From Nitrospinota bacterium (GTDB lineage: Bacteria > Nitrospinota_A > UBA7883 > JACRGQ01), in contig JACRGR010000070.1 of NCBI GenBank assembly GCA_016212275.1, forward strand, positions 1-58,277: a stretch of DNA of 58,277 nucleotides, read 5' to 3'. A program made the position numbers and the translations under genes. Positions 6,831 through 15,481 of the stretch are shown piece by piece; within the stretch, counting starts at the first letter, position 1; every line of letters starts with the position of its first letter. Under the pieces are notes generated by a model. It did not search any database, was not told the origin of the DNA, and saw only the letters and a list, made by a program, of their open reading frames with translations.

Positions 6831-9294
6831 CATGCTGGCGGAATACGCCGTCCGCTTTTGGCGGTGGATCTCCGCCAAGCCGCCGAGGGAACTGGCGCGG
6901 TTGGCGGTGTACTTCGCGGCGGGATCCGCGCTGGGCGGCGCGATACTGCTGTTCCTGCTCGTGCAATTCTACAAACTCAACCTGCCGGACGTGCTGACCA
7001 TGAAGAACTACGCGCCGTCGCTGGTCACCACCATTTACGACCGGCACGACAGGCCCGCGGCGGAATTCTACGTTGAAAAGCGGATGCTCAAGCCGTACAA
7101 GGAAATTCCCGAACTGATGAAGAAGGCGACCATCGCCATCGAGGACGACCGGTTTTTCCTGCACAAGGGGGTGGACTTCATGGGCATCCTGCGCGCCGCG
7201 CTGGTGAACCTGCGCGAGGGGGGCGTGGTGCAGGGCGGAAGCACCATCACCCAGCAGGTGGCGAAGGTGATGTTCCTGACGCGGGAGCGCACCCTGGCGC
7301 GCAAGATAAAGGAGTTCCTGCTTTCGCAAAAGATAGAGGAAAACTTCTCCAAAGAGGAGATACTGGAGATATACCTCAACCAGATATATTACGGGCACGG
7401 CAACTACGGCGTGGAGGCCGCCGCGCACCTGTATTTCGACAAAGGGGTGCAGGACCTCTCGCTGGCCGAGATGGCCACGCTGGCGGGACTGCCAAAGGCG
7501 CCGAACGGCTATTCGCCGTTCAACAACCCCAAGGGGGCGGTCCACCGCCGCAACCTCGTTCTCAACCGGATGATGGCGACCGGCTATATAACGCAGGAGC
7601 AGGCACAAAAAGCGCTGGACGAGCCGCTCCGGCTGGCGAAGCAAAAGCGCACGGCGAACGACATTCCGTATTTCGCCGAGCATGTGCGCCGCTACATCTA
7701 TGGCAAGTACGGGGCCGACAAGGTGTACCACGAGGGACTGAAGGTGTACACCACGCTGGATACCGCCTGGCAGAAGGCGGCGCAAACGGCGCTCGCCGCC
7801 GGGATAGACGAGGACGACCGGCGGATCGGCTACCGCGGGCCGCTGGGGTGGATGGACCTGAGCGTGGACAAGCCGGACTGGGACGAACTGAACCCCCCGC
7901 GCAAGAACATGACGGACGCCGAATATTTCGCGCCGGGCAAGCGGTTAAAGGCGGTGGTGAAAATGGTCACGCAGGACAACATCGTGGTGGAACTCAACGG
8001 CAAAAGGGGGATCATCTCCAAGGCAGGATTCGAATGGGCCCACAAGTACGACCTGAAGACGGACGGGCGATCGTTCGAGCCGGTGAAGGACGCCACCAAG
8101 CTGGCGCGGCCCGGAAACATCGTCGAGGTGAAGGTGCGCGAGAAATTCTCTGGCGAGCCATTGCACCTGGAATTGGACCAGACCCCCACCCTGCAAGGTG
8201 GCCTGGTAAGCCTGGACTACACCACGGGGGAGGTCCGCGCGATGGTGGGCGGGTACGACTTTGAAAAAAGCTCGTTCAACCGCGCCGTGCAGGCGCTTCG
8301 CCAGCCTGGCTCGGCGTTCAAGCCGATAATCTACGCCGCCGCCATGGACCGCGGCTTCACCCCCGCCACGGTGGTCATAGATTCCCCCATGACGTTTGAA
8401 AGTTCAGAAAAGGACTGGAAGCCCGGCAATTTCAAAAACGAATTTTACGGCCCCACCACCATCCGCACCGCGATCATCGAATCGCGCAACATCGTCACCA
8501 TAAAAGTGCTCCAGAAAATCGGCCTGCAATACGCCATCGAATACGCGCAAAAGCTCGGCATCCGTTCCCGCCTGGAGAACAACCTCTCCATCGCGCTCGG
8601 CTCCTCCGGCGTGACGCTGATGGAGCTGACCTCGGCCTACAGCGTGCTGGCGAACGGCGGCGTGCGCAACGAGCCGTACTTCATCCGGCGCATCGAGGAC
8701 CTTTCCGGGGCGGTGGTGGAAAAGACCGAGCCGGTATCCGCCCCGGTCATCCCGGAGGATACGGCGTTCCTGATGAACAACGTGATGCAGGGAGTGGTGG
8801 AAGAGGGGACCGGAACGGCGGTGCGCGCGCTGGGCGTGCCCACCGCGGGAAAGACCGGCACGACCAACGACTACATTGACGCATGGTTTTTGGGGTATAC
8901 CTCCGGCGTGGTGACCGGCGTGTGGATAGGGCGCGACCAGGACCAACCGATCGGCAGGAACGAAACGGGGGGGCGCGCCGCGGCCCCGATATGGCTGGAC
9001 TACATGCGCGGTGTGATACGCGATCTGGCGGTGCGGCCGTTCGTGCCGCCGAAAAACGTGACGTTCGTGCGGGTGAACAAGGTGACGGGCGGCCTCACCA
9101 CCCCGGAGGACCCCGACTCCATTTTTGAGGCGTTCAGGGAGGGGACGGAGCCGAACGAGATAGTGCAGATCACGCCGGCCAAGGCCGCCGATCCGGCCAC
9201 GCTCCCGCCGCCGGACCAGCCGCAATCCCCGCCATTAATGCCGGTATCCATGCCTGCGCCGCCGCAGGCGGTTGTTCCCGCCGCGGCGCAATGA
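6802..9294 (+). CDS. mrcA: Penicillin-binding protein 1A (bifunctional transglycosylase/transpeptidase)
   Basis: An 830-residue class A PBP that polymerises and cross-links peptidoglycan. A single N-terminal membrane anchor lies at about 34-57. The glycosyltransferase domain starts at EDDRFF with catalytic Glu114 and continues through GGSTITQQVAK and the second Glu region KEEILEIYLNQIYYG. An inserted OB-like region (about 340-450) precedes the transpeptidase domain with SxxK (GSAFKPI), SRN (ESRNIV) and KTG (GKTGTTNDY). The C-terminus is a Pro/Gln-rich tail. A second possible ATG lies at 6832; I keep 6802, which overlaps the upstream gene by 29 bp. Confidence 0.96.
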   Translation: MRTKIAARANMLAEYAVRFWRWISAKPPRELARLAVYFAAGSALGGAILLFLLVQFYKLNLPDVLTMKNYAPSLVTTIYDRHDRPAAEFYVEKRMLKPYKEIPELMKKATIAIEDDRFFLHKGVDFMGILRAALVNLREGGVVQGGSTITQQVAKVMFLTRERTLARKIKEFLLSQKIEENFSKEEILEIYLNQIYYGHGNYGVEAAAHLYFDKGVQDLSLAEMATLAGLPKAPNGYSPFNNPKGAVHRRNLVLNRMMATGYITQEQAQKALDEPLRLAKQKRTANDIPYFAEHVRRYIYGKYGADKVYHEGLKVYTTLDTAWQKAAQTALAAGIDEDDRRIGYRGPLGWMDLSVDKPDWDELNPPRKNMTDAEYFAPGKRLKAVVKMVTQDNIVVELNGKRGIISKAGFEWAHKYDLKTDGRSFEPVKDATKLARPGNIVEVKVREKFSGEPLHLELDQTPTLQGGLVSLDYTTGEVRAMVGGYDFEKSSFNRAVQALRQPGSAFKPIIYAAAMDRGFTPATVVIDSPMTFESSEKDWKPGNFKNEFYGPTTIRTAIIESRNIVTIKVLQKIGLQYAIEYAQKLGIRSRLENNLSIALGSSGVTLMELTSAYSVLANGGVRNEPYFIRRIEDLSGAVVEKTEPVSAPVIPEDTAFLMNNVMQGVVEEGTGTAVRALGVPTAGKTGTTNDYIDAWFLGYTSGVVTGVWIGRDQDQPIGRNETGGRAAAPIWLDYMRGVIRDLAVRPFVPPKNVTFVRVNKVTGGLTTPEDPDSIFEAFREGTEPNEIVQITPAKAADPATLPPPDQPQSPPLMPVSMPAPPQAVVPAAAQ

Positions 9295-9364
9295 TGGATA
9301 CCCTTCCCGCGCCCGGGTGTAGTAAAATTCCCCTGTTCCCGCCGCGGTTTCCGGAGGAGAGGGC

Positions 9365-10237
9365 ATGAACGGTTTACTGCTGATTTGGCGTTATCTCACG
9401 AGTGGCGTATGTCTGGCGCTGGTGGTTCTTGCGGCGTTTTCCGCTCCGGCGGACGCGGAAATATCCCTTAATCTCGGAAGAGAGAATTTCACCTGGAGCG
9501 AATACTCCGGCGGCACAAGGCTCCTGGAAGAAAACGGACCCCGCTACTTTTTTTCGTTCGGATATCTTCAGGACGGCGATGAGGGGGCGCTGTTCGGCTA
9601 TCGCGGCAAAGTGTACGGCGGCGAGGTCGGGTATGACGGCCAAACGCAAAGCGGTGTTCCGGTTTCCACGACCACCGGCTATAGCGGTATGCTGAATGAG
9701 TTTGAACTGCGTTACCGCTTGCCGGGAGGAGTGTTTAAAGGAAGTTATTCTCTGGACGCCGTTGCGGGGTTTGGATTGGATTTCTGGCGACGGGAGATCA
9801 AAGGGACGTATGTTGCCGCGGTCAATGAGTTTGCGGCGGGATACGTCGAGGAATATCTCATCGGGTTCGCCCGCCTGGGGCTTGAATTGCGCCGTGGCGG
9901 GCACGGCATCCAAATGGGCGCGGGGGTAAAACTGCCTGTGTACACATGGGAGAAGGCCAACCTGCAAACCGCGCTGGGCACCAATACCGATCCCGTGCTG
10001 GAGCCGGGGAAAAACATGAGCTATTACGCTTCGCTGGGCTACCGTTTCGCGTCGCCGTTCATCGCGCAGGTGACTTACGAAGGATACCGCTTCCCGGAAT
10101 CGCCAAAGGTGCCGGTGACTATCAACGGGGTGGCCGCGAGAGTCTATCAGCCGGAAAGCCGGATGGACATCGTGGTGTTTTCGGTCGGCTACATCTTCGG
10201 CACGAACGGCAAAGGGGAAGCCGCTCCCGCCCAGTGA
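9365..10237 (+). CDS. Predicted outer-membrane beta-barrel protein, unknown function
   Basis: I do not recognise a named family. The 290-residue product starts with a hydrophobic signal peptide ending in SAPADA (cleavage near residue 32). It is then built of alternating aromatic/polar strands such as YFFSFGYL, LFGYRGKVYGGEVGYDG, NEFELRYRL and SYYASLGYRF, with a penultimate strand MDIVVFSVGYIFG. This pattern fits a single-domain outer-membrane barrel. A GGAGGAGAGGGC ribosome binding site immediately precedes the ATG. It is not clearly linked to its neighbours (pbp1A upstream, an epimerase downstream). Confidence 0.75.
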   Translation: MNGLLLIWRYLTSGVCLALVVLAAFSAPADAEISLNLGRENFTWSEYSGGTRLLEENGPRYFFSFGYLQDGDEGALFGYRGKVYGGEVGYDGQTQSGVPVSTTTGYSGMLNEFELRYRLPGGVFKGSYSLDAVAGFGLDFWRREIKGTYVAAVNEFAAGYVEEYLIGFARLGLELRRGGHGIQMGAGVKLPVYTWEKANLQTALGTNTDPVLEPGKNMSYYASLGYRFASPFIAQVTYEGYRFPESPKVPVTINGVAARVYQPESRMDIVVFSVGYIFGTNGKGEAAPAQ

Positions 10238-10379
10238 CCCATAACTTATTACATAGCGTGTAACGCGGCGTGCTACCTCCGGCGGGATATTCGCGTCTTG
10301 CGGCAAATAATTTTCCATGGCCGTTTACTTTCCCCGCCCCGTTTGTTTTAATGATTTCCAGGTTGGCAACAGGAGAGAA

Positions 10380-11495
10380 ATGAGAGTACTGGTCACTGGC
10401 GGCGCGGGATTTATCGGTTCATATATCGTGGACGAGTTATTGCGGCGCGGCCACATGGCGCGGATATTCGACAACATCGATCCCCAAGTGCATCCCGGCG
10501 GCAAACCGCCCGCCCACCTCAATCCTGACGCTGAGTTTATTCTGGGCGATGTGCGTGACCGTGCGGCGCTGAAAGACGCGCTCGAAGGCGTGGACGCGGT
10601 TTTTCACAAGGCGGCGGCGGTGGGGGTGGCGCAGTCGCAGTACCGCGTCAATTACTTCGTGGAAACGAACGTGATGGGCACTTCCAACCTGCTCGACATC
10701 CTGGCCAACGAAAAGCACAAGGTGGGCAAGGTGATCGTGGCCGCCAGCATGAGCAGTTACGGCGAAGGGGAATACCGGTGCAAGAACTGCGGGTTCGTGA
10801 GGCCCGGCCTGCGCTCGGAAAAACTCATGGCGCAAGAGGACTGGAAAAATTATTGCACCCACTGCGGAATGCAGGTTCTGCCGATCCCCACGCGGGAAGA
10901 GGCCCGGCAGGTTCCGAACTCGATCTATTCGATAACCAAGATGAACCAGGAGCAGATGGTGCTCAACATCGGCAAGACATACGGCATTCCGGCGGTGGCC
11001 CTGCGTTACTTCAACGTGTACGGCCCGCGGCAGTCGCTGAACAACCCGTACACCGGGGTGACGGCGATATTCATGAGCCGGATAAAGAACGGCAACCGCC
11101 CGGTGGTGTACGAGGACGGCCAGCAAACGCGCGACTTCATTTCCGTGCATGACGTGGTGGAGGCGAACATGCTGGCGCTGGTGAGCGACCGGGCGAACGG
11201 AAAAACATTCAATATCGGCACCGGCAGGGGGACCGCCATCAAGGCGGTGGCCGAAACGCTGGCGCGCCTGTGCGGGCGGGAGGAGATTCAGCCCTCGGTG
11301 GAAAAAAAGTACCGCAAGGGGGACGTGCGGCATTGCTACGCCAACATTGACCATGCGCGCGACCTGCTCGGTTTCATGCCGAAAGTGGCTTTTGAAAACG
11401 GGATGAAAGAGCTTATCGCATGGGCGGATTCGGTGGAAGCCAGCGACCGTTTCGACGTGGTGGCGAAGGAACTGAAAGAGAAAGGGCTGATGTAG
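10380..11495 (+). CDS. NAD-dependent sugar-nucleotide epimerase/dehydratase with a Cys4 insert
   Basis: A 371-residue extended short-chain dehydrogenase. The Rossmann NAD motif is TGGAGFIGS (6-14), the catalytic pair Tyr183/Lys187 is in SIYSITK, and RYFNVYGPRQ is the usual substrate-side motif. Between strand 5 and the catalytic Tyr there is an insert with two CxxC pairs (Cys134/137 and Cys159/162) that could bind zinc. A similar insert occurs in dTDP-L-rhamnose 4-epimerase-like enzymes, so that is one candidate activity; substrate remains open. The ATG at 10380 follows AGGAGAGA and is preferred over an in-frame ATG at 10317. Confidence 0.9.
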   Translation: MRVLVTGGAGFIGSYIVDELLRRGHMARIFDNIDPQVHPGGKPPAHLNPDAEFILGDVRDRAALKDALEGVDAVFHKAAAVGVAQSQYRVNYFVETNVMGTSNLLDILANEKHKVGKVIVAASMSSYGEGEYRCKNCGFVRPGLRSEKLMAQEDWKNYCTHCGMQVLPIPTREEARQVPNSIYSITKMNQEQMVLNIGKTYGIPAVALRYFNVYGPRQSLNNPYTGVTAIFMSRIKNGNRPVVYEDGQQTRDFISVHDVVEANMLALVSDRANGKTFNIGTGRGTAIKAVAETLARLCGREEIQPSVEKKYRKGDVRHCYANIDHARDLLGFMPKVAFENGMKELIAWADSVEASDRFDVVAKELKEKGLM

Positions 11496-11502
11496 CCTTT
11501 TT

Positions 11503-11721
11503 CTATAGGAAGCGGGATGCCGCGAATGGAGCCGCCATCAAAGCCAGCCCCGCGAGGGTCATCACCGCGATGTCCGAAACGAAATACGGGAAGAGCATCA
11601 GTCCCAACCCGCTTCCCAGCGCGAGCATGTTCCCCTGCTTCTTTCCGTAGGCGAAATATCCCATCCCGAAAATGCCGAACAGCGCCCCGAGGAAAAACGA
11701 CGGTCCGAAACTCATATCCAT
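11503..11721 (-). CDS. Small conserved membrane protein
   Basis: A 72-residue protein, MDMSFGPSFFLGALFGIFG onward, with two to three hydrophobic stretches and the segment GMGYFAYGKKQ between the first two. I recall similar short two-helix proteins in many proteobacteria, annotated only as hypothetical. The ATG at 11721 follows a GGTGAGG ribosome binding site. It is the last gene on this strand after sufU (29 bp gap) and meets the epimerase gene tail to tail with a 7-bp gap. Function unknown. Confidence 0.75.
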   Translation of the reverse strand: MDMSFGPSFFLGALFGIFGMGYFAYGKKQGNMLALGSGLGLMLFPYFVSDIAVMTLAGLALMAAPFAASRFL

Positions 11722-11749
11722 TGTTCGCCTCACCACCCCTTTGAAGCGG

Positions 11750-12202
11750 TCACTCCATCGTGGTTTCGCCGGTCTTGTCCAGCGCGCAGACCAGCGTGTG
11801 CCACGCCAGCGACGCGCATTTGATGCGCGAGGGGAACTCCCGCACTCCCTGGAAAATGGTCAGCTTGCCCAGATGGTGCTTGCCCGGCTGGGGTTCGAAT
11901 TCGCCCGTGACCATCTTGTGGAACTCGTCAAACATCACCTTCGCTTCGTCCACCGATTTTCCTTTCACGTTCACCGTCATCATGCTGGCGCTGGCCTTGC
12001 TGATGGCGCATCCGGAGCCGCTGAACGCGATGTCCTCTATCGTGCCGCCGTCGTTGAGCTTCATGTGGATGTGTATCTTGTCGCCGCACAGCGGGTTGTG
12101 CCCGTCGCACGAGTGCGAGTGCCCCTCGATCTCCCGGAAGTTGCGCGGGTTCTTGTTGTGATCCAGTATCACCTGCTGGTACAGGTCGCTTTGGTAGCTC
12201 AT
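11750..12202 (-). CDS. sufU: SufU-type iron-sulfur assembly protein
   Basis: A 150-residue member of the NifU-N/SufU family, which takes the persulfide from SufS and passes sulfur to the SufBCD scaffold. The three conserved Cys are in NPLCGD (Cys39), GSGCAIS (Cys65) and RIKCASL (Cys129), and the Asp after Cys39 that supports zinc binding is present. The spacing between the second and third Cys includes the longer SufU-type insertion. The start overlaps the sufS stop in an ATGA, so the two are translationally coupled, consistent with a SufS-SufU pair replacing SufE. Confidence 0.94.
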   Translation of the reverse strand: MSYQSDLYQQVILDHNKNPRNFREIEGHSHSCDGHNPLCGDKIHIHMKLNDGGTIEDIAFSGSGCAISKASASMMTVNVKGKSVDEAKVMFDEFHKMVTGEFEPQPGKHHLGKLTIFQGVREFPSRIKCASLAWHTLVCALDKTGETTME

Positions 12203-13425
12203 CCGAACACCTGTATCACTTTCTTCAGCGCCCCGGCCAAAAGGTCTATCTCCTCCGGCTTGTTGTAGAAGGAGAGCGAGGCCCGCGTGGTGGCCGGCAC
12301 GCCGAACCGCGCCATCACCGGTTGGGCGCAGTGGTGGCCGCCGCGCACGGCGATCCCTTCGCGGTCAATGATCGTTATCACGTCGTGCGGGTGGGCCGCC
12401 TCCAGCCAGAACGAAATGATGGCCGCCTTGTGCGGCGCGGTGCCGATGATCCGCAGACCCTCGATGCCGCTCAATACTTTCGTGCCGTATTCGAGGAGTG
12501 ATTTCTCATATTCGAATATCCGCTCCATCCCGATGCCGGTCAAAAAGTCCACCGCCGCGCCCAGGCCGATCACCTGCGAGATGGGCGGTGTGCCCGCCTC
12601 GAACCGGCCCGGCGGCTTGGCGAACGTTGTGCGCTCGATGGTCACGCTGTTGATCATGTCGCCGCCCGCGACGTACGGCGGCATCGTTTCCAACACGGCA
12701 TATTTGCCGTACAGCACCCCCACGCCGGAGGGGCCGTACATCTTATGGCTGGAAAATGCGAGGAAGTCGCAGTCAATATCCTGCACGTCAATCTTCGTGT
12801 GCGGCACGCTCTGCGCGCCGTCCACCAGCACTTTCGCTCCGGCGGCATGGGCCAGCCGGGCGATCTCCTTCACCGGGTTGATGGTGCCCAGCACGTTGGA
12901 GGAATGCGTGACGGCGACGAGTTTCGTTTTCGGCCCCAGCAGTTTCTTGAACGCCTCCATTTCCAGTTCGCCGCTGTCGGAGACCGGGATGACCTTCAGC
13001 ACGCACCCTTTCTCAAGGCACAGCAGTTGCCACGGCACCAGGTTGGCGTGGTGCTCCATGTGGGAGATGACTATCTCGTCCCCCGCGCCGATGAAAGTCC
13101 GCCCGAAGCTGTTTGCCACGAGGTTGATGGACTGCGTGGCGCCGCTGGTGAAGATGATCTCGCGGTGGTCCTTCGCCCCGATAAATACTTGCACTTTTTT
13201 GCGAACGCCCTCGAACATCTCGGTGGCCTCTTCGCCTAGCGTGTAGGAGCCGCGCCGCACGGTGGCGTACTGCTCGCTTTCGAACTGGCGGATGCGCTCG
13301 ATGACGGCGCGCGGCTTGTGCGTGGTGGCCGCGTTGTCCAAATACACGAGCGGATGCCCATGTACTTTCGTCGAGAGCATCGGGAACTCGGCCCGTATTT
13401 TTTCCACTTCAGAGGGTGTGATCAT
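12199..13425 (-). CDS. sufS: SufS cysteine desulfurase
   Basis: A 408-residue PLP-dependent desulfurase that makes alanine and a protein persulfide from cysteine. The PLP lysine is Lys228 in SSHKMYGPSG. The HHAN motif near 125-128 and the DNAATTHKP start are typical. The active-site Cys366 is in RGGHHCAQP. I use the ATG at 13425, which overlaps the sufD stop as ATGA; longer in-frame starts run into sufD. It is the fourth gene of the sufBCDSU operon. Confidence 0.97.
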   Translation of the reverse strand: MITPSEVEKIRAEFPMLSTKVHGHPLVYLDNAATTHKPRAVIERIRQFESEQYATVRRGSYTLGEEATEMFEGVRKKVQVFIGAKDHREIIFTSGATQSINLVANSFGRTFIGAGDEIVISHMEHHANLVPWQLLCLEKGCVLKVIPVSDSGELEMEAFKKLLGPKTKLVAVTHSSNVLGTINPVKEIARLAHAAGAKVLVDGAQSVPHTKIDVQDIDCDFLAFSSHKMYGPSGVGVLYGKYAVLETMPPYVAGGDMINSVTIERTTFAKPPGRFEAGTPPISQVIGLGAAVDFLTGIGMERIFEYEKSLLEYGTKVLSGIEGLRIIGTAPHKAAIISFWLEAAHPHDVITIIDREGIAVRGGHHCAQPVMARFGVPATTRASLSFYNKPEEIDLLAGALKKVIQVFG

Positions 13426-14720
13426 TTCTTCTCCAATTTGGCCAGCAGGAGATTGGCGGCCTCCTGGGCAACGGGGGCGAACGCCACCTCCGCGAGTACG
13501 CTCTTCACGAACCCGGCGGTAAGAAGCGCCCGCGCCCGGTCCGCCGGGATGCCCCTGCTTACCATATAAAATATCTGGTTTTCGTCCAACCGTCCAACCG
13601 TCGCGCCGTGTTTGCACTTCACGTCGTCGGCGTAGATCATCAGGTTCGGCTTGGTATCGGCCCGCGCCTCTTCCGAGAGCATAAGGTTGTTGATGAGCTG
13701 GTCCGAGACGGTGAGTTGCGCGCCGGGATGCACCACCACGGTGGTATCGGCGCTGGCGGCGGAGCGCCCCATCACGAGATGCTTGAACACCTCGTAGCTC
13801 ACGCAGTTCGGCGCCTCGTGGTGAATGCGGAAGTAGTTGTGCGATTGCTCCGCGCCGTCCAGCACGGCGGCGTTAAACTGGGTTAGTTCCGCCCCTTCGC
13901 CGGTCAGCCGCACCTCGCAGTTGTGGCGCGCCAGCTTGCCGCCGTTCGCCGCCGCAACCCCTTTGAACCGGCTGTCCCTCGCCATGCGTATATGCGTTTT
14001 AGAGAAATGGAAACCGGCGTCTGCGTCCGTCTGCAGGCGCGTCCATTGCACGTTCGCCCCTTCGCCAAGCGACAGGTTGGTGACGGCGTTCAAAAAGCCG
14101 CCGGATCCGGCGAACTTTTCCGCCACCTGCGCGGCGGCATTCGCCCCCACCGAGATCACGACGCGCGGCGCGTCGGCGGTGGTTATGCCTTCCCCCGTGG
14201 AGAGGTGGAGTATCTGTATGGGCGTGGAGAGGTCCGCGCCGTTTTTCACTTCTATCAGAACGCCGCCGGAGACGAACATAGCGTTCAACACCGCGAAGAC
14301 ATCCGTTTCGCTTTGGGTATCTTTCACCAACTGTTCCAATATCGGCGTGGTGATGGCCTGTTCCAATGGTTGTGCCGTGACCGCCCCATTGTGGGCGGTG
14401 ACATCGGAGAGCGCCGGTTCATACCGTCCGTCCACCATCGCTATGAGCGAATGTTCGCACCCGGCGAACACCAGTTTTCTTATTTCGGATTCCGCCACCG
14501 TTTTTGCCGCCCCGTGGCGGAATTCGAACGGCGCGGCGAGAAGCTCCCGCAGGTTCACGAACGAGAACATCTCGTGCCGTTTGCCGGGGATGCCCACCTC
14601 GGCGAACCGTTTCGCCGCCGCCTCGTTCAGCGCGGCCAGGCGCGGGTGCGCCGCGAACTTGCCGTAAAGCTCCAGCAGGCGGGAGGAGGTGGCGCTGGTG
14701 TCTTGAACCGCGGTTGCCAT
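13422..14720 (-). CDS. sufD: SufD, Fe-S cluster scaffold subunit
   Basis: A 432-residue SufBD-family protein that forms the SufBC2D scaffold with SufB and SufC. The C-terminal half carries the family core: HHEAPNCVSYEVFKHLV, MIYADDVKCKHGATVGRLDE and the SRGIPADRARALL end. The conserved Cys and His of KCKHG, which contribute to cluster assembly in E. coli SufD, are present. The start at 14720 lies 4 bp beyond the sufC stop, so the genes are tightly packed. Confidence 0.95.
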   Translation of the reverse strand: MATAVQDTSATSSRLLELYGKFAAHPRLAALNEAAAKRFAEVGIPGKRHEMFSFVNLRELLAAPFEFRHGAAKTVAESEIRKLVFAGCEHSLIAMVDGRYEPALSDVTAHNGAVTAQPLEQAITTPILEQLVKDTQSETDVFAVLNAMFVSGGVLIEVKNGADLSTPIQILHLSTGEGITTADAPRVVISVGANAAAQVAEKFAGSGGFLNAVTNLSLGEGANVQWTRLQTDADAGFHFSKTHIRMARDSRFKGVAAANGGKLARHNCEVRLTGEGAELTQFNAAVLDGAEQSHNYFRIHHEAPNCVSYEVFKHLVMGRSAASADTTVVVHPGAQLTVSDQLINNLMLSEEARADTKPNLMIYADDVKCKHGATVGRLDENQIFYMVSRGIPADRARALLTAGFVKSVLAEVAFAPVAQEAANLLLAKLEKK

Positions 14721-14724
14721 GATG

Positions 14725-15468
14725 TCAGTCCTGCAAATAGCGGTCGTAGCCGGTCTCTTCCAGCTCGTGCGCCAGGTCGTACCCGCCGGAGCGGACGATC
14801 CTGCCGCGGATGAGCACATGGACGAACTGCGGCTTGAGGTACTGCAAAAGGCGCGGGTAGTGCGTGATGGCGAGTATGGCGTTGTCCTTGCTCGCCAGTT
14901 TGTTCACGCCCTCGGCCACCACTTTCAGCGCGTCTATGTCCAGCCCGGAATCTATTTCGTCCAGCACGGCCAGCCGCGGTTCCAGCACGGCCATTTGGAG
15001 TATTTCGTTCTTTTTCTTTTCGCCGCCGGAGAAGCCGTCGTTCACGCTCCGCTCGCGGAATTTCTGTTCGATCCCCAAAAGGTCCATTTTCGCGGTGAGG
15101 ATGTCCTCGAAGTCCAGCGGGTCCACCTGTTCCTTCCCTTCGTGTTTCAGCTTGGCGTTGTACGCCATCCGCAAAAATTCGGCGTTGTTCACGCCGGGAA
15201 TTTCCACCGGGTACTGGTAGGCGAGGAACAGCCCCTCCAGCGCGCGCGTTTCCGGCTCCATCGCCAGCAGGTCCTTGCCGCCGTAGGTCACGGAGCCGGA
15301 CAGCACGGAGTAGCCGGGGTGGCCGATGAGCACTTTGGAGAGGGTGCTTTTGCCGTGGCCGTTCGGCCCCATCACGGCGTGTATCTCCCCCTTGTTGACG
15401 GTGAGGGAGATGCCCTTCACGATTTCGGTGCCGTTGATGCCGGCGCGCAGGTCTTTTATTTCGAGCAT
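14725..15468 (-). CDS. sufC: SufC, ABC-type ATPase of the SUF complex
   Basis: A 247-residue soluble ABC ATPase that drives the SufBCD scaffold. Walker A is GPNGHGKST (about 33-41), the signature is FSGGEKKKNE as is typical for SufC, and Walker B is LAVLDEIDSGLD, followed by a switch His in AITHYPRLL. The ATG at 15468 follows AAGGAACA with good spacing; an earlier in-frame ATG would overlap sufB and is less likely. Confidence 0.97.
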   Translation of the reverse strand: MLEIKDLRAGINGTEIVKGISLTVNKGEIHAVMGPNGHGKSTLSKVLIGHPGYSVLSGSVTYGGKDLLAMEPETRALEGLFLAYQYPVEIPGVNNAEFLRMAYNAKLKHEGKEQVDPLDFEDILTAKMDLLGIEQKFRERSVNDGFSGGEKKKNEILQMAVLEPRLAVLDEIDSGLDIDALKVVAEGVNKLASKDNAILAITHYPRLLQYLKPQFVHVLIRGRIVRSGGYDLAHELEETGYDRYLQD

Positions 15469-15481
15469 TGTTCCTTGTTCC

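Noticed and set aside
6670..7785. Open frame of about 371 codons on the minus strand opposite the PBP1A gene
   Set aside because: Antisense shadow of the transglycosylase domain with composition typical of GC-rich reverse frames.
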